A stretch of DNA of 64,000 nt from Coffea arabica (Eukaryota > Streptophyta > Magnoliopsida > Gentianales > Rubiaceae): contig NC_092317.1 in NCBI RefSeq assembly GCF_036785885.1, positions 35,639,329-35,703,328 of the forward strand. The letters run 5' to 3'. Positions 44,432-57,500 of the stretch are shown here, piece after piece. The position numbers and the translations under genes are program-made. The notes beneath the pieces are model-generated. The model ran no database searches. It was not told where the DNA came from and saw only the letters and a list, made by a program, of their open reading frames with translations. Positions within the stretch are counted from its first letter, which is position 1; the number at the start of each line of letters is the position of its first letter.

Positions 44432-45599
44432 TTTTTCCTCCACAAAATGTGCTTCTTGGAATTCACCGATTTGCTTGTCATAGTCTCCATAGTACAAAGA
44501 ACAGCTATCTAGCCGAAATTCTCTGTGAGAGATGAGTAAAAAAAAAGGTGTGAAATGTCCACAAGTTGCACAGCCGCAATTGTGATCCGAGTCCACAATC
44601 CAAGGTCGGATCGGTGAAGGAACCCCTCGGATCTCATTTCCTGCATTTTTTATTTTCACTACACTACAGAATCCAAGGCCTAAAGTAGATGGATTCGAGC
44701 TCGAATCCTCCTCTCAGATAAGTCCTCTGATATCGAAAAATAAAAATACGTAAAATAAACATGCTAAAATACACACTTAAACATAGCAACTAAATCAAAA
44801 GACTTTTTAAGGAAAGCTGCTAGGTTTACTTCGAGAAACCCTTTTACTAAGTATTCCCTTCCTTTTTATTTTAATAAATACATATACATACACAAATAGA
44901 TATACTATGCAATAAACCAATTTTATATACATATACATTAATTTACATATACATTTAGAAATCACATATCATTAATTTAAAGATAGAAAAATATTTCTCT
45001 AGAATGATTAAACCATAATTCTTTAAGAAATCACTTTTGTAGCTGTTGAGAAAATATTTTAGTTGATCCCTAAAAGTATTTTTTATCTCTAGAAAAATCA
45101 CAACTATAATAAGTTCTTCATTTTTTATTAATTAAAATCACACATGCTATTTCTTTGAAACAATAATCTATAACTTTCCCTAACAAAATCAGATACATTT
45201 TGTTTTTAAAGAAACAAACCAATTCATTGTGTCAAATAAAACTATTTGGCTAAGATACATTTATGTAAAATAACGTTACTTATTTTATTAAGAGTTAGCT
45301 TCCTCTAAAATATTTTACTATTTAATAAAGTCACATCCTTTATTCTTTTCTTTATGAAAACCATAATTTATTTTGATTACATTTCTTTCAAATAAAAAAT
45401 CATTATTATAATTATCACTATTCAAAGTTAACAATCCTTACTAAAGGTCTAGAAAATTGTAGGTTACTATATTGGTTGTCTTGCAATTTAGAGATGAGTA
45501 ATAGAGGAGTTTTGTTTCTCGAAAGAGCTGGTTAGGGCTCCTAACAAAGCTTCTATTCATCCAAAATTAGGTTAATTGATAGCTCGATTGCTACAAATT
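44432..45599. other. AT-rich intergenic sequence
   Basis: From 44,760 to 45,440 there are TATACATATACAT tracts and no frame above 60 codons. I see no recognisable gene or transposon end. Confidence 0.5.
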
Positions 45600-45606
45600 G
45601 TAAGTT

Positions 45607-45984
45607 TCAATGGCTACTTTTTCTCCTGGGCCAGCTAAGGATGTGCTGAAGATGAAGTTCATTATTAGAATGGATGTTTCGCAACTCCAACCTGAAAGAC
45701 TGACTCAGGTTGATGCTATGCCTAAGGGGCAGATTGCTATCCTTTGAGAAACTACTGAAAAATCCTTGTGGGCTGATATAGTGAGAGTAAAAAAATTGTT
45801 TCACAATACATTAGAGCTATCTTACTTGCCAAATGAGATGGATTATGTAGCTATGGTTGGTTTTGTCTTGGGCAGGTCCTCTCTTATCAGGTGATGAAAA
45901 GAATTTGTGAGCAACAATAGCAAAAGTTTGCAAATATGGAGTGCACAATGTTTGTGATTGCACAATGTTGAAATCTGGGATTTT
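45607..45984 (+). pseudogene. Possible start of LINE-3 ORF1
   Basis: A reading from 45,610 gives MATFSPGPAKDVLKMKFI, QLQPERLTQVDAMPKGQIA and, past a stop, WADIVRVKKLFHNTLELSYL. I do not recognise a domain in it, and its link with the LINE rests on position and strand. Just before the LTR a 45-bp unit (GATTGCACAATGTTGAAAT, GGGATTTTGTGTTT) is found that recurs after the LTR, so the target was a short tandem repeat. Confidence 0.4.
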
Positions 45985-45989
45985 GTGTT

Positions 45990-48987
45990 TGTAGACACCA
46001 AATTTTTATCAAATTTAATATTTTTCTCGATTATTTTCTATTTGATGAGTCATTTATTTTCTTACATTTTAATGTGTATTTTTCTTATATTTGCAGGTTT
46101 GTTTTAGCAAAAGAAATGATTTTTGTAAATGCATGTCAAGTGCTTGTGAAAATGCAAAAATAACAAAAAAAGAGTTTTAGGGGGTTTGTTTTGATTTAAT
46201 GTTGTAATATTTGTTGTTGATTTTATTGATTTCAGTTTATAGTTATATTGTGAAAATCACAAGGAGTGTTGTAGTATAATTTTTATAATTTTTGGTAAAA
46301 GATAAGGTGATTTGAAAAAATAAAAATCGTGGCTGTTTCTGGCATTTTGGCTATCTTCGGATTATTTTCTGTACAAACTAAATCCGGATTTGGAATCTAC
46401 TCGAAAAATCGAGTGGAAGTGTGTGTTTTGATAATTTTTGGGTGACCGAAAAATCGCTGGCGATCAGCGATCGGTGGCACTGTCGGCACAGCCATTGCCG
46501 CCAACTGAATGTGGCAGGGAAATTTGCAGCGGAATGAAGATTCAGATACTTTGCAATGATTAATGGGATTTTGCATTTTTGGGCCCTCAATTTTTATATA
46601 ATCTTATTGTGGCCGGAAAATATGAAAAATCGATCATTTTTCCCCTTTAAATTTTAAATTTCTTTGGTTTGTTTAATATGATTTTTGAACAGATTATTTA
46701 TGAATTTTAGGATGAAATTTAAGGTTTAATTTTTTTTGATAAATTTATTATTTTGATTGGGTTTGGTAAAATAATTGGAGTTTTAGGCTTGAGGTTTGTT
46801 TGGTTGGAATTTGATATAAAAATCTGGCCTATTTTGCTTGGGTTTTAGAAATGGGTTGTTGGTTTATTTTCTGAGTTTTTTTTTTACTTGGGTTTAGGAG
46901 GTTAAAATCCAACATTTTGGGTTGGGTTTTTGGATTGGGTTTTGATTAATTTGATTGGGTTTAATTAGTAAATAAACAGTGGGTTGGCCTGCTGGTTTTC
47001 CTTTGGACTTTACTTGGGCTGAGTTGATTTTAGCCCGAAGAAAAATAAAGAACGGCCCAATGGCCCATTTCCTTAAATGATCTGGTGACAAATTTGCTGT
47101 TGGTCCCTGTACTTTTTATTTATTGTATTGTGGCCCTAATGACTTTTATTACTTTCAATTATGTCCCTGTTGTAATTGCAAATAGGTCCTTTAATTTTAT
47201 TTTTCTTTAATTTGGACCCCATATCTTTGTGATAATTGAATTGGATCCCAAAACTTTGTTTATTTTTGCAATTAGATCCTTAACAGATTGGATTGCTTAA
47301 ATAGAAGTTGCTTTTCTTCTATAATCATTGATTACACTTCATTTAAGTGTTTCAATTGATTGATTTCATTTTTATTTCCATTTGCTATGATTTATTTGTT
47401 ATTTAAATTGGTGCCTTGATGATTTTGTTAATTTTGGAGGTAAATAGGGCAAATCCAATTTCCCATTAATTACCACTTCAAGGGAGGTATCTTCTTGTAT
47501 CATTTTAAATCCCCTTATGTGCTCCAATGTGTTTTATGTGCAATTACATGCTTTGAGTGTTATTCTTTTATTTATTATTATTCTTTTCTTTTTATTATTG
47601 TGATTCATTTTTAATTTTATTTATTTTATTTTATTTTATTCTTGATTATTTGAGAAGGCAATTAAATGCCACAATCGTAATAGTTAGGTATTTATTTTAA
47701 CTATTTATTTTTATTTCCCTTTTAGATTGTAGTAGGCTTCCCCCTAATGTAATAGTTAGGGCTTGTTTTGCTTTATTTACTTGGTGTGATTTGCGTGCTT
47801 CTTGCTACGTGTTACTGTTTTTCTTAGGATATTTGCATCTAGATATTATGCTTACATGTTATGTGTTACGTGCTCTTATGTGTTTATTTATTTTAATTTA
47901 TACTTTATTTGTTTACTATGTATTGTTAATGCATAACGTCACCACACTAGTCCAACGCTAGTTATGGCTTCTCCCTCTATTTACTTGCTAGTCCAACGCT
48001 AGTAAGGATTTTTAGAAATGGGCTAGTCCAACGCTAGACCCGTATATGGTTCATGCATTAGATTCATTGTTGTATGATATTCACTACATTTTCATGCATA
48101 TTTTATTTTTTAGGATCTTTTCTCATTTGCATGATATTTTCTATTATATTATCCTCTACCCCTTACCCTCTACATATGTTAATCATATCATTTAGAATTG
48201 CATTTCATTTAAGAAATTGTGGAATAAGTTAGTTCATTTGCTTGTTCATATTAGAATAATTATTCTTTGAACAGGAAAATGGGTTATAACTTTTTTAGTT
48301 TAAATATCCCATTAATCCCTGTATAATAAAATTATGTCACGAGTTTTTGTCTCCCGTACCCATTATGATGCATCCCTATTCTTTGAGCACTTATATCTAT
48401 GTATAGAATTTAATTTTCTTCTTCTTTTTATTTGATTTCATCATTTGCATATTCGTGACTCCTTCAAGGTATTGTTTTGGCCTTCGCAATTAATGCGACT
48501 GGTATCAATTAAATCCTTGAATGAACATTTTGTCTCTCTCGATATTTTTATCTGCATCCATGTAAGATACATCCAAATGTGATAAATTGAAGGGTTAGAT
48601 TAAGAAAATTTTGACTAAACCACGCAACTAGCTTAGACTAGGTTGAAAGGGTGCCTTAGGTTTGAGTTAATCGAACCTTTGCCTTCCCTTTCTTCAACCG
48701 TGACTCCCGAACTCATTTTCTCTGTTTTCAAAGACTTGGAGTTGTCGAAAAGGGTTTTATTTTATTTTATTTAAAAACACTTTTTTTGGGTGACTTGGTA
48801 CACCCAAACTCAATACCAAGTGGCGACTCCTATTTTTTTCTTAAAAATCCTTTTCAGACTAAATTTTGAACCCAAATTGTCGCATTCTTTTAAGCTCCAT
48901 TCTAGGTCCTTTTTCATTTATTATTAATAAATCACTATCTTTTTTATAAACCTTTTCTTTTCCATCGCGAAAAAATGGGGCGCGACA
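45990..48987 (+). mobile_element. Solo LTR (copy H), different gypsy-like family
   Basis: The ends are TGTAGACACCAAATTTTTAT and ATGGGGCGCGACA; the target-site duplication is GTGTT (45985-45989 and 48988-48992). It is 2998 bp without coding domains. It contains CCAAGTGGCGACTCC near 48,818, a block seen near the end of some plant gypsy LTRs. It lacks the tail shared by the Tekay-related LTRs, so it is a separate family. Confidence 0.9.
47947..48037. repeat. Three copies of CTAGTCCAACGCTAG
   Basis: The identical 15-mer CTAGTCCAACGCTAG occurs at 47947-47961, 47988-48002 and 48023-48037 within 91 bp of LTR copy H. Its outer CTAG...CTAG is palindromic. Such spaced exact repeats in an LTR may be protein-binding sites. 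Confidence 0.85.
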
Positions 48988-49039
48988 GTGTTTAATTGTG
49001 ATTGCACAATGTTGAAATTTGGGATTTTGTGTTTAATTG

Positions 49040-49860
49040 TGATTTAAGGGATGCTAAATTGAGTATTTTGGGCTAGTCCCCATGACCCTTTAGCAGCAAA
49101 ATATTCTATATTAAGCCCTGGTCTTCTATTCTATATTAAGCCCTGGTCTTCTAACATGGACTTATATAAGAAGGGTTTAGATTCAGATCTGATCATGATT
49201 TGCCTTCAAGAAGTTAAGCTATACTATTATTATACTTAGAGAGGATGAAGCAAATTGGATAGTTTTGTAGAAAAGTCTCTATATACTGATAAGAAAACAT
49301 AACAGGATAGGATTTCGTATGCTTACATTTGTGCTGAACTATGGATGGATCATTCCTTGCCTGACATTATTCGGTTTTAAATAAGTTTAGAAAAAAAAAA
49401 CAAAAAATGCAATATGATTGGCTTCGCCCATGGTGTTCAGGGTCAAAAGCCGCAAATCAAAACTATCTAGGTTTCAAAGAAGATAGAGTTTAGGCCAACA
49501 ACTTAGGTTCCTTGTGGTAAATTGGACTGAAAGTAACAAATGTGAAGATGCAGGAAGTTGATTTACAGAGAGAACATGTTAAGCTTCAGTAGATAGATTC
49601 TCCTGGTGGCAGGGATGTCCTTGTGACTTCAATGGATGAATTTCCCCGCCTTTAATCTATGATGGTAGTTGTAAATCCTACTAAGAAAGCTTTTCAACCT
49701 CCTGCAAACTGGGAAGACTCTGTAGAGGAAGTAGTCTCTTACTTTTCTGAGAACAATTTTCCCAAAGGAAATGCTCAGACTGACATTGTTTCAAATGTAA
49801 AATGATTTGCAAGAATTGAAAACCAAGTCAAGGACCTTATGCGGAAAAAGAGAGGAGGTA
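49040..49860 (+). pseudogene. LINE-3 ORF1, DUF4283-type domain
   Basis: Conceptual reading near 49,127-49,420 gives RPWSSNMDLYKKGLDSDLIM, then SLYTDKKT, DRISYAYICAELWMDHSL, PDIIRF and QYDWLRPWC. These follow the plant LINE ORF1 pattern (KPW...M, PLG.D..T, RVSYARVCVE, VEYDWLPPKC). The tail part at 49,660-49,860 reads NPTKKAFQPPANWEDSVEEV. Stops and frame changes break it throughout. Confidence 0.65.
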
Positions 49861-49880
49861 AGGGTTCCTTATTTTTACAA

Positions 49881-51823
49881 TGAATATAATTTGTTGGAAC
49901 ATAAGAGGCCTTGATGGCCCTATTAAACAAACAGAAGTAAAGAAGTTAATCTTTAGTTATCATATACATATTCTTGATATTATGTAAACCAAAGTTCAAC
50001 TATGTAACTTTGAACATGTTTTTTATAATGTTTGTCCTCTCGAGTCACGTATGTATAATACTTCCCAAGTGAGAATTAGTTAGATTTGGTTCAGTTGGAA
50101 TCCTGTAGTTGTACATATTGAATGATTTCATAATATTACTCAAGCTATTACTTGTTATACTGAACAATTGAATTGGCAAAATAATTGTATGCTTACTTTT
50201 TTATATGATATAAATGATATGGACAGTAGGAGGCTATTATAACATCAATGACACAGTATTAAAAATACAATTAGTGCAGAATCCTTGCTTCTAATAGGAG
50301 ATTTTAATGTAGTAAAATACAGTTCCAAAAAAGTAGGAGGAGAAGATTGTGACTATGTTGCGATCTCTAAATTTCAAAACTTCATTGAGATGTTTGATGT
50401 AAGTGCTTATCCTTCCAAAGAATACCATCTTACCTGGTGTAACAAACGTGAAGAAGAAGATTGAATATTCTGTTAATTGGATAAAATAATGGCCAATGCT
50501 CATTGGTTCTTTGGGTTCTTTAATATGAAGGTTGAGTTCCTAGATCATATTGTATCTGATCATATGCCAATGATGGTATATATACTAGAGTATTTTAATG
50601 CTGACCACAAACCATTCAAGTTCCACCCTTTTTGAATTGTTCACAAAGAGTTTCAACAAATTTTAACTACAATTTTGAATGAGGAAGTAGTAGACAATCC
50701 TTTGGCCATCTTATATTATAAATTGAGAAGGTTGAAGTAGGAATTTAAAGAGTTGAATAAATGGTACTACAGCAAACTATTACTTAGAGTTCAGAACTTG
50801 AGAGGGCAAATTGGTTGATTCAAATGTAACTTTTAGAATCTTCTTTTGACATATGGCTATAGGAATAAGAAAAAGGTATGCTAGTCTCCTATGCTGAATT
50901 TACATTAGATGAGGAAAAGTACTATAAAGAAAATTTAGGATGAGATGGTTGCATGGGATGTCCCTAACACTACCTTTTTCCACTGAAAACTCAAAGTTCA
51001 CCACTCTTGTAACAAAATACTTCACTTACTACTACTGAGGGAGTTCAAACTATTGAATATAAAGAGGTTAAATAGGTGGAAGTAAAATGTTATCAAACTT
51101 TGTTTACTAAAAATGAGGTCCTACCTGTGCATCTTATAAAGAAACAAAAGGGTGTTCTTAAAACTAGACCCACTGAAGATCAAACTCTGGGATTAATTTA
51201 GGAAGTTACCGACGAAGAAATAAAATAGTCTAAGTTCAGAAGAATGGAACTGCTCTAGAGCTTGATAGGTTTATTGTTGACTTTTTTAAGAAGCCTTGGT
51301 CACAAGTGAATGGTGACATTGTTGCAGCTATCAAATTCCTATTTACCTCAAACTCCGTGCCTGGGAGCATATATACTACTATCCATATCTTGGTTCCCAA
51401 AATTGCTAAGCAAGTTGGTATGAAGTAATGTAGACCAATAGCATGTTGTAATATAGTATATAAATATTTTTCTAAAATCTTAACTAAAAGACTGAAAGCT
51501 ATTCTTGGTTATCTATCTTCAATAAATAAAATACATTTGTAAAGTGTTGTCTATTTCAGAAAATATTTTGCTGATGCATGAATTGGTGAGAAATCACTAT
51601 ACGAAAGAAGAGAAGGCCAGATGTTTGTAAAAGATTGTTATAATGAAAGGATACAACACTGTTAGATGGAGTTTTCTAGCAAAAATTCTAAAAATGCTAA
51701 ATTTTCTCCCATATTTATTAGACAAGTGCTGAATTGTTTCTTAACTAAATCTGAATGGTTCGCTAGTAGGATTCTTTACAAGTGAGAGAGGTTTGAGGCA
51801 AGGAGATATCCTCTCTCCATATC
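49881..51823 (+). pseudogene. LINE-3 ORF2: endonuclease to RT, truncated
   Basis: 49,881 onward reads MNIICWNIRGLDGPIKQTEV, the start of the L1 endonuclease. Further on, 51,320-51,500 gives AIKFLFTSNSVPGSIYTT, ILVPKIAKQVG, CRPIACCNIVYKYFSKIL and TKRLKAIL, the first RT blocks. The reading stops in the RT motif GLRQGDILSPYLF at 51,828, where the copia LTR begins. It has many stops. Confidence 0.8.
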
Positions 51824-51828
51824 TTTAT

Positions 51829-52775
51829 TGTTAGACCTGAAGACAATCTAAGAAGGGGGTGAATTAAATTGATTAAAAAAACTAATCAAGTTATGGGCAC
51901 TTTTTGTTCAATACAAAATTTACCCTCTTTTTTAAGTGATCACACAATGAATCAATCAATAAAGGAGCAATATCACTTGAGAGAAGTAGAAGAGATATGC
52001 AATTTAATGATCACAAGATGATAAATAAATAAAAAGAGAAGAATTACAAACCAATTGACTACCAAACTCTTCTTAAACTCGAAGATCAATTCACAAAACA
52101 AGTTTCTTCAAATTAATGAAATACAACCAATCTTATGTACAAAAGAAGGCTCACTTCCTCCTTGCCCCAAACTTCACTCGATTATGTTAGGAAGTTTTGC
52201 AATCCCTCAGGATAACCCTCACAAATCTACACTATTGAAGTATTCTCTCACAAATGAAAAACTTACAAAGAATCTTACACCACAAAATGTACAAATATTC
52301 CTTAGAGAGTATTTTCTCACTAAAACTACTTTTGATCTTTTTTATTCTCAGTGTGCAAAAAAGTATTTTGAAGTTTATGACCATGCACTATTTATGGGAG
52401 ACCAAGAAAGTGCTTTATTAAAGCTTCCAACGGATAGAAGGTAGCTGAAAAGTCAACTAGCCGTTGGGAGTATCGGACGCCCGATACTTCCGATGCTTGC
52501 ATCCGAAAGCGGACAGAGAGTTTGAAAAATCATTTCAATTCTTATGAACGTCCGGTGATGATGGTCTTCGTCCGATATGATCGTCCGGTACCTGCCCTAT
52601 CTATCGGACGTCCGGTATTGTCATTATGAGTGTCCGACAGTTTTCGACTTCCTTTTTCTTCTTTTAATTGCTTTTTGAATCAAATTTCTTCAGGGCTGAA
52701 AAGGTTTCTCATTGAAAAAATATTAGTTTGAATTATCCAATTATTTTATAAACATCAAAAAATCGGGATCAAGAT
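51829..52775 (-). mobile_element. 3' LTR of a Sirevirus-like copia element
   Basis: The left edge TGTTAGACCTGAAGAC follows LINE sequence, and the block CAATCTAAGAAGGGGGTGAA is a hallmark of copia LTRs of the SIRE/Tork type. The sense (minus) start is TGATCTTGATCCC at 52775, directly after a polypurine tract. The target pentamer on the left is TTTAT (51824-51828); the other end of the element is outside the window or lost. It is 947 bp. Confidence 0.75.
52470..52640. repeat. CGGACG-type palindromic repeats in the copia LTR
   Basis: TATCGGACGCCCGATAC, CGTCCGGTGATG, ATCGTCCGGTACC and CTATCGGACGTCCGGTATT occur within 170 bp. They are GC-rich islands, unlike the surrounding AT-rich LTR. Confidence 0.75.
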
Positions 52776-53583
52776 CATCGTTCTCCCCCTTTTTGATGAT
52801 GACAAAACAATCGATGATTTTTTTAAAAAAATTTTGAGCAAAAACACCCCCTTACACATAGTATCCATAAGCAATTCAAAATCATTCAATACCAACATGA
52901 ATAAAGCTATGAGCAAAGTAATTTCCATCATAGTCAACATAATATCATAAAAAACTCCCCTTCCACATAGCATCCATAACCAATTCAAAATCATTCAGTA
53001 ATTTCTCCCCTTTTTTGTCATCATAAAATCAGAAAGTAATTGCCATCAAAAGTAATATCATCAGCTAACATCAAAATCAATCAATGGCAACCATCACTAG
53101 CGAATATCAACAGAAAAATAATATCAAAAGATATCAATGAACATTAATGATACCAATATTTATATCAATCAAAATCCTTTAGTGGTAACATTCAAAAATG
53201 TCAAAGGAAACATAGTACAGAACATCAAAAACATAAAAAATATTACAAAAGAAAAACTGAAAATGCATCCTAATATGAAGTGCAAATGACCCTAGAGTGC
53301 CTAAAATGTGATCTTAGACGATCTGAGCTTTCTCCTTGCAAGACAAAATGGAGAAGGATCCAACTCATTTTCAGTCGCTTCATCATCTGCTTCACTTCCT
53401 TCAGTGGCTGGAGCCTTGTTTTTTTTTTGAACTTGGGGGATCAAGAGGAGTAGGCTGAGAGTTTGAGGTATCTACTTCAGCAGTGGGAGGAATGGACTCA
53501 GTTTGTGGCTCCTTTTCATGTGTAGGTTTTTCCTCTTGTGGGATAGGAGGCATAAGCAAATTTCTTTTATCCAAGAATGCAGC
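52776..53583 (-). other. Copia polypurine tract and 3' untranslated region
   Basis: On the minus strand AAAAAGGGGGAGAACGA (52776-52792) is the polypurine tract. A second AAAAAAGGGGAGAAA lies at 53004-53018, with the block AATGATTTTGAATTG repeated between (52876 and 52982 regions). Duplicated polypurine tracts preceded by TTGTCATCATC are typical of Sireviruses. Beyond 53,040 I see no gene until 53,584. Confidence 0.7.
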
Positions 53584-54525
53584 CTATTGCTCAGGTGTCA
53601 TGGACATTATTAGACCATTTTCAAGAAGAAGAACATGATTCTTGAGATCCTCAAATAGCCCAATGACATTGTTAGTGGACGAAGTGGATTGAGAAGAGAA
53701 TTTGTGAGAATGAATGAAAAAGTGTGAAGTAAGACGAGATTGTTTGGAAGGTTTGGGAGTAACAGAGATTTCATGACGACTTTTGGTTCGAAACTCCAAA
53801 ATAGATTCCTTATAACACCAATGGCCATAAAAAAATCTGATATTTTTTCTCTCAAAATATGCTTTGGTGAAAACAGAAGAGGAAGTTTCTTTTGGAGATA
53901 CTCCAGTGAAAGGAATTTTGAAATGAGCAAAAATTGGAGTTAAAAACTTCCCTTAAGAAAGTTTCCTACGGCTGTCAGTACTAAGTTTGAACAGAAATTT
54001 ACACATGACGAAACCAAAGTCAATTCGGATTTTCTCAACACATAAATAAAACAGGTAAAGTTTCATTTTATTTGCATCAGTCCTGTGACCATCAATAGAA
54101 ACCAACAGATTGAAAATGATTGAAAAATGATCAGATTTTGAGAACCAAGATCCTCCAACTTGGCCTCAATAGGTGTGTTAAAGCGAGTATGAAAGTAGGT
54201 CATCAGTTTTTCAGTGTTAAAATGATGATAAGCAGTTGAAAATTCTTCATATGAGAAAAAATTCACAATTTTACTACGACAAACTTCTTCAATTTTTGTT
54301 CTCAAAATAAGATTGATAATATCAGGAGTAAGAAGAATGTCCACTCCACTAACATGAGAAACGAGTTTAGTATGAGAGCTACCATTCCTAAAATTGGCAA
54401 AACACTGATGTAACATCTCAGGATTATAGGTGTTGGGCAGGGACAGAATATGAGACCATTTTTGAAAATCAAAAAGCTTAAGAACAAGGTCTAAATCAAG
54501 CTTACGGAATTCAGAGGGAATGATA
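53584..54525 (-). pseudogene. Extra ORF of the copia element (putative plant transposon protein type), broken
   Basis: Minus-strand segments at 54,520-54,063 and 53,930-53,584 read DLVLKLFDFQKWSHIL, EMLHQCFANFRNGSSHTKL, VSHVSGVDILLTPDIINLIL, then FNTPIEAKLEDL and, after stops, LVLTAVGNFLKGSF. The pattern (a conserved FANFR...VSHVSGVDILLTPDIIN) matches the putative plant transposon protein domain found in additional ORFs of plant retroelements. It lies between pol and the 3' LTR position, where Sireviruses keep an envelope-like ORF. It has several stops and frameshifts, and its upstream part is cut off by the Tekay insertion at 54,526. Confidence 0.6.
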
Positions 54526-57500
54526 TGATGCCCTCACTTCTCCCTAAGGCGAACCAAAGGGTATCGGCGGGACGCCTGCCCAACTCTTGTCAGGACTCAC
54601 TACGAGACGAACTCAACTTATGGATAATCAATCGATACCAAAAGTCGAAAATATAAAGAAATGGTTGCTTCCTTAAAAACATACAAATCTTACATCACAA
54701 GTTACCAAAAGTACATCAGCATTCCCCAAAATATACAACCTCCAAAAATTGTCTAAACAATTACATTCAAAACCCTAATCAAAAGTCCATCAAGTTGGCT
54801 TCTCTATAATTCTTTCCATTTCTGCTCTTGTTAAGGAAAACAAAACTAATGGGATGAGCTAATACTCAATGAGGCCAAGAAAAACATGCAAGTACGTAGT
54901 TCAAGTAGTAATAGCACTTATATGAGAAATAAAACTATAACATTCAAGTAATTCACAATTTGAAATAAAACACACTCAATAAGGATACAGGAGCTCTCAG
55001 GAGCTAGAATCCACTTGCTTTGCCGAATCTCGATTATATACCTCCACGTGATGACACTCCGTCAACCGGGTAGGTATATTTAGTCCGTAGAACACCACTT
55101 TACTTCACGAATTCCGTTCACTGTTACACCCCCTGTGACGCCCCCACTTCTCCGTAAGGCGAACTAAAGGGTATCCGCGGGACGCCTACCCAGCTCTCGC
55201 CAGGACTCAAGACAATTCCCGTTCAAACTTAATGAAATACCAGCCATCATGATGATATAAGTAAGAAAGGGAGGTCACCCCCATAAATAACATTCCAACT
55301 TACATCACGAGTTCCAAAATACGTCAAGTATCCAATCTTTACATCAAGTTTTCAAAAGTTATATCAAATCCCAAAATATACAATAATCAAGAGTCTAACC
55401 TAGTACATTGAAAAACCCTAATACAAAAGTACATTCAAAAGGGATTTCTCCGAAGTTCACTCCAGATCCTTCCCTGTTAAGAAAAATAAATCTACAGGGT
55501 GAGCAAAACGCTCGTGAGGCCAAGAACACACATGTAGGCATGTTATTCAAGTAACAATCCCAATTTAACAAGTAGAGGAATAATATTGTAATAAATAACA
55601 ATTCGAGCGAGAAAAGTAAACAGAAACAATTCAAGGATATAGGAGTTCTCAGGAGCTATTTTCCACTTGCACGATCACGAACCTCCACAAATTGACACTC
55701 CGTCAATCGGGTAGGTTTAGTCCGTAGAACTTCACTTATCATGTCCTCTTTCACCTTACATACCCCTGTATCGGGCCCGCCTGTCGTTTGTTTGAAGCGA
55801 TACTGCTCGAGTATGCCAAGCAAGATCTCTTAATAGATCAAGCTTTTGTTTTCTTATGGTTCGCCAAGGAGCCCGACCAAGCCCATGCCGGCTCGAGTCC
55901 AAGGTTAGCCAGTGAGATTTGGGCGTCCCCCACTTACCACTTGAGTCGAGGAGATTCACTCCGATCGACTTATGCAGCCATAGCATAAATAATCACTTAA
56001 ACATTTCACTTAAATTCACTTAACAAGTCACTTCAAGTACTTCAAGTATTTCATATCACGAAATTCAAGTACACTTCACTTAAATGAGAACGAGTGCGAT
56101 AAAGTACATACTTGACTCAGCATTTTCAAAATGTTCTATTATCAAAAGCAATTAACACGTTTTCACACACTTGACACTCACCGAATGACTCAAATAGCAA
56201 GTACAAGTGATAAGTTAGGCGTCTCCTGTTAGATCCTCTTGAAGGTCCTCTTGAGCGCCTGAGCAATTAACAATAATCTATCATTCATAACCCCAATTAT
56301 CGAAGAAGATTGTACTAGAGCACAATCTAAGAAAATCTCATGAAAAGGAGCCCTATTTACTCGTAAATCGAGACTCAAAAGCGGGGTTTTAAAGCACAAG
56401 AGAAATCTGGTTTTCATCTCTAAATTCAAGTGTAAAACAATCATGTGATATCGAAGGGAAAATGAGAATTCGAAAAACTTCATTTCCTTAAGTTTCGAAA
56501 ATTCCAGCTTGGATACATGATTTTTGAAAAATCGTATCTCACTAATTATAAGTCCAAAATTGGAAAACTTGGTACATTTGTAAACTTCTTCCAAAGTACT
56601 AAAAGTTCCTAGAATACACTTTCCCATGATTCCCAACGAAAGGTATTCAAAAATTGGTTTAAAGTTACTGTTTTAGGCTTGCGAGACAGTTTTGAGGTTG
56701 ATTTTTTGCTAACTTTGGAAATTTGGCAAAATTCACAGAATTTGAACTAGCTTCTCAGATTTGAAACTAACACAATAAGCAGAACAGGAATCGGAGTTTT
56801 GAACACCAAGATATGGCGGCTCAAAGTTGCTGAAAAATTGAGACAGTTAGGCAAATTTCCAGGTTTAATTTACAAATTTTGGGACTTTGTTTGAGCATCG
56901 AAATGAACTTGGAATGGCACCAAATTTGGCAGTATTATATTATCATATGAGGGCTATTCTTCTATTAATTTTCATGGAAAAATATGCACGGAAAGTTGGA
57001 TAACCAGATCACCAAAGTTTCCAAATTCCCAAGGCGAATTTGCCTTGTACATGAGTTTCCGTTTTCAAAACGTTTGGCCAACAAAAATATCTCAAACATG
57101 GTCCCTTTGTGTAGGTAATGTCTAAGAAATATCGAAGATGCATTTGGTAGGTGATTAACACCAAGAATTTCAAAACAACAAGTCCCAATCAAGATTTAGA
57201 CATTTACTAGCCAAAAAGAGGGTTTCAAATCATTGAGTCAGTTTTGGATTTCGGCCACAACTCACTCAATTCAACTTGGAATTGAGCATGGCCAGTGGTG
57301 TTGAAAACTAGATTCATAAAGCTACAATTTCTTAGAAGAAATCATTTCGAAAATCTGTCCACGGTTAGCTCATATTTGGGCACCAATTCGCTGCTCAAAA
57401 CAGAGCTCCCAGTGTAGACGTGAAACAGGACAGTCATGTTCAAATGATTGGTATGGACTATTCAGGTAGAAACAGGACATGAATTTTATACCGTTGGAAA

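Larger units (their letters stand above)
45607..51823 (+). mobile_element. Decayed L1-type LINE (LINE-3), split by a solo LTR and ended by a copia insertion
   Basis: ORF1 and ORF2 blocks follow in order on the plus strand: a possible ORF1 start near 45,607, a DUF4283 part at 49,130-49,450, endonuclease near 49,881, and RT at 51,300-51,823. The solo LTR at 45990-48987 sits within ORF1, and the copia LTR cuts the RT at 51,828 just after the GLRQGDILSPYLF block. Numerous stops show it is the oldest LINE of the three. Confidence 0.75.

Noticed and set aside
47941..48037. CRISPR-like spaced repeats
   Set aside because: Only three short units with uneven spacing in a plant LTR; nothing supports a CRISPR array.
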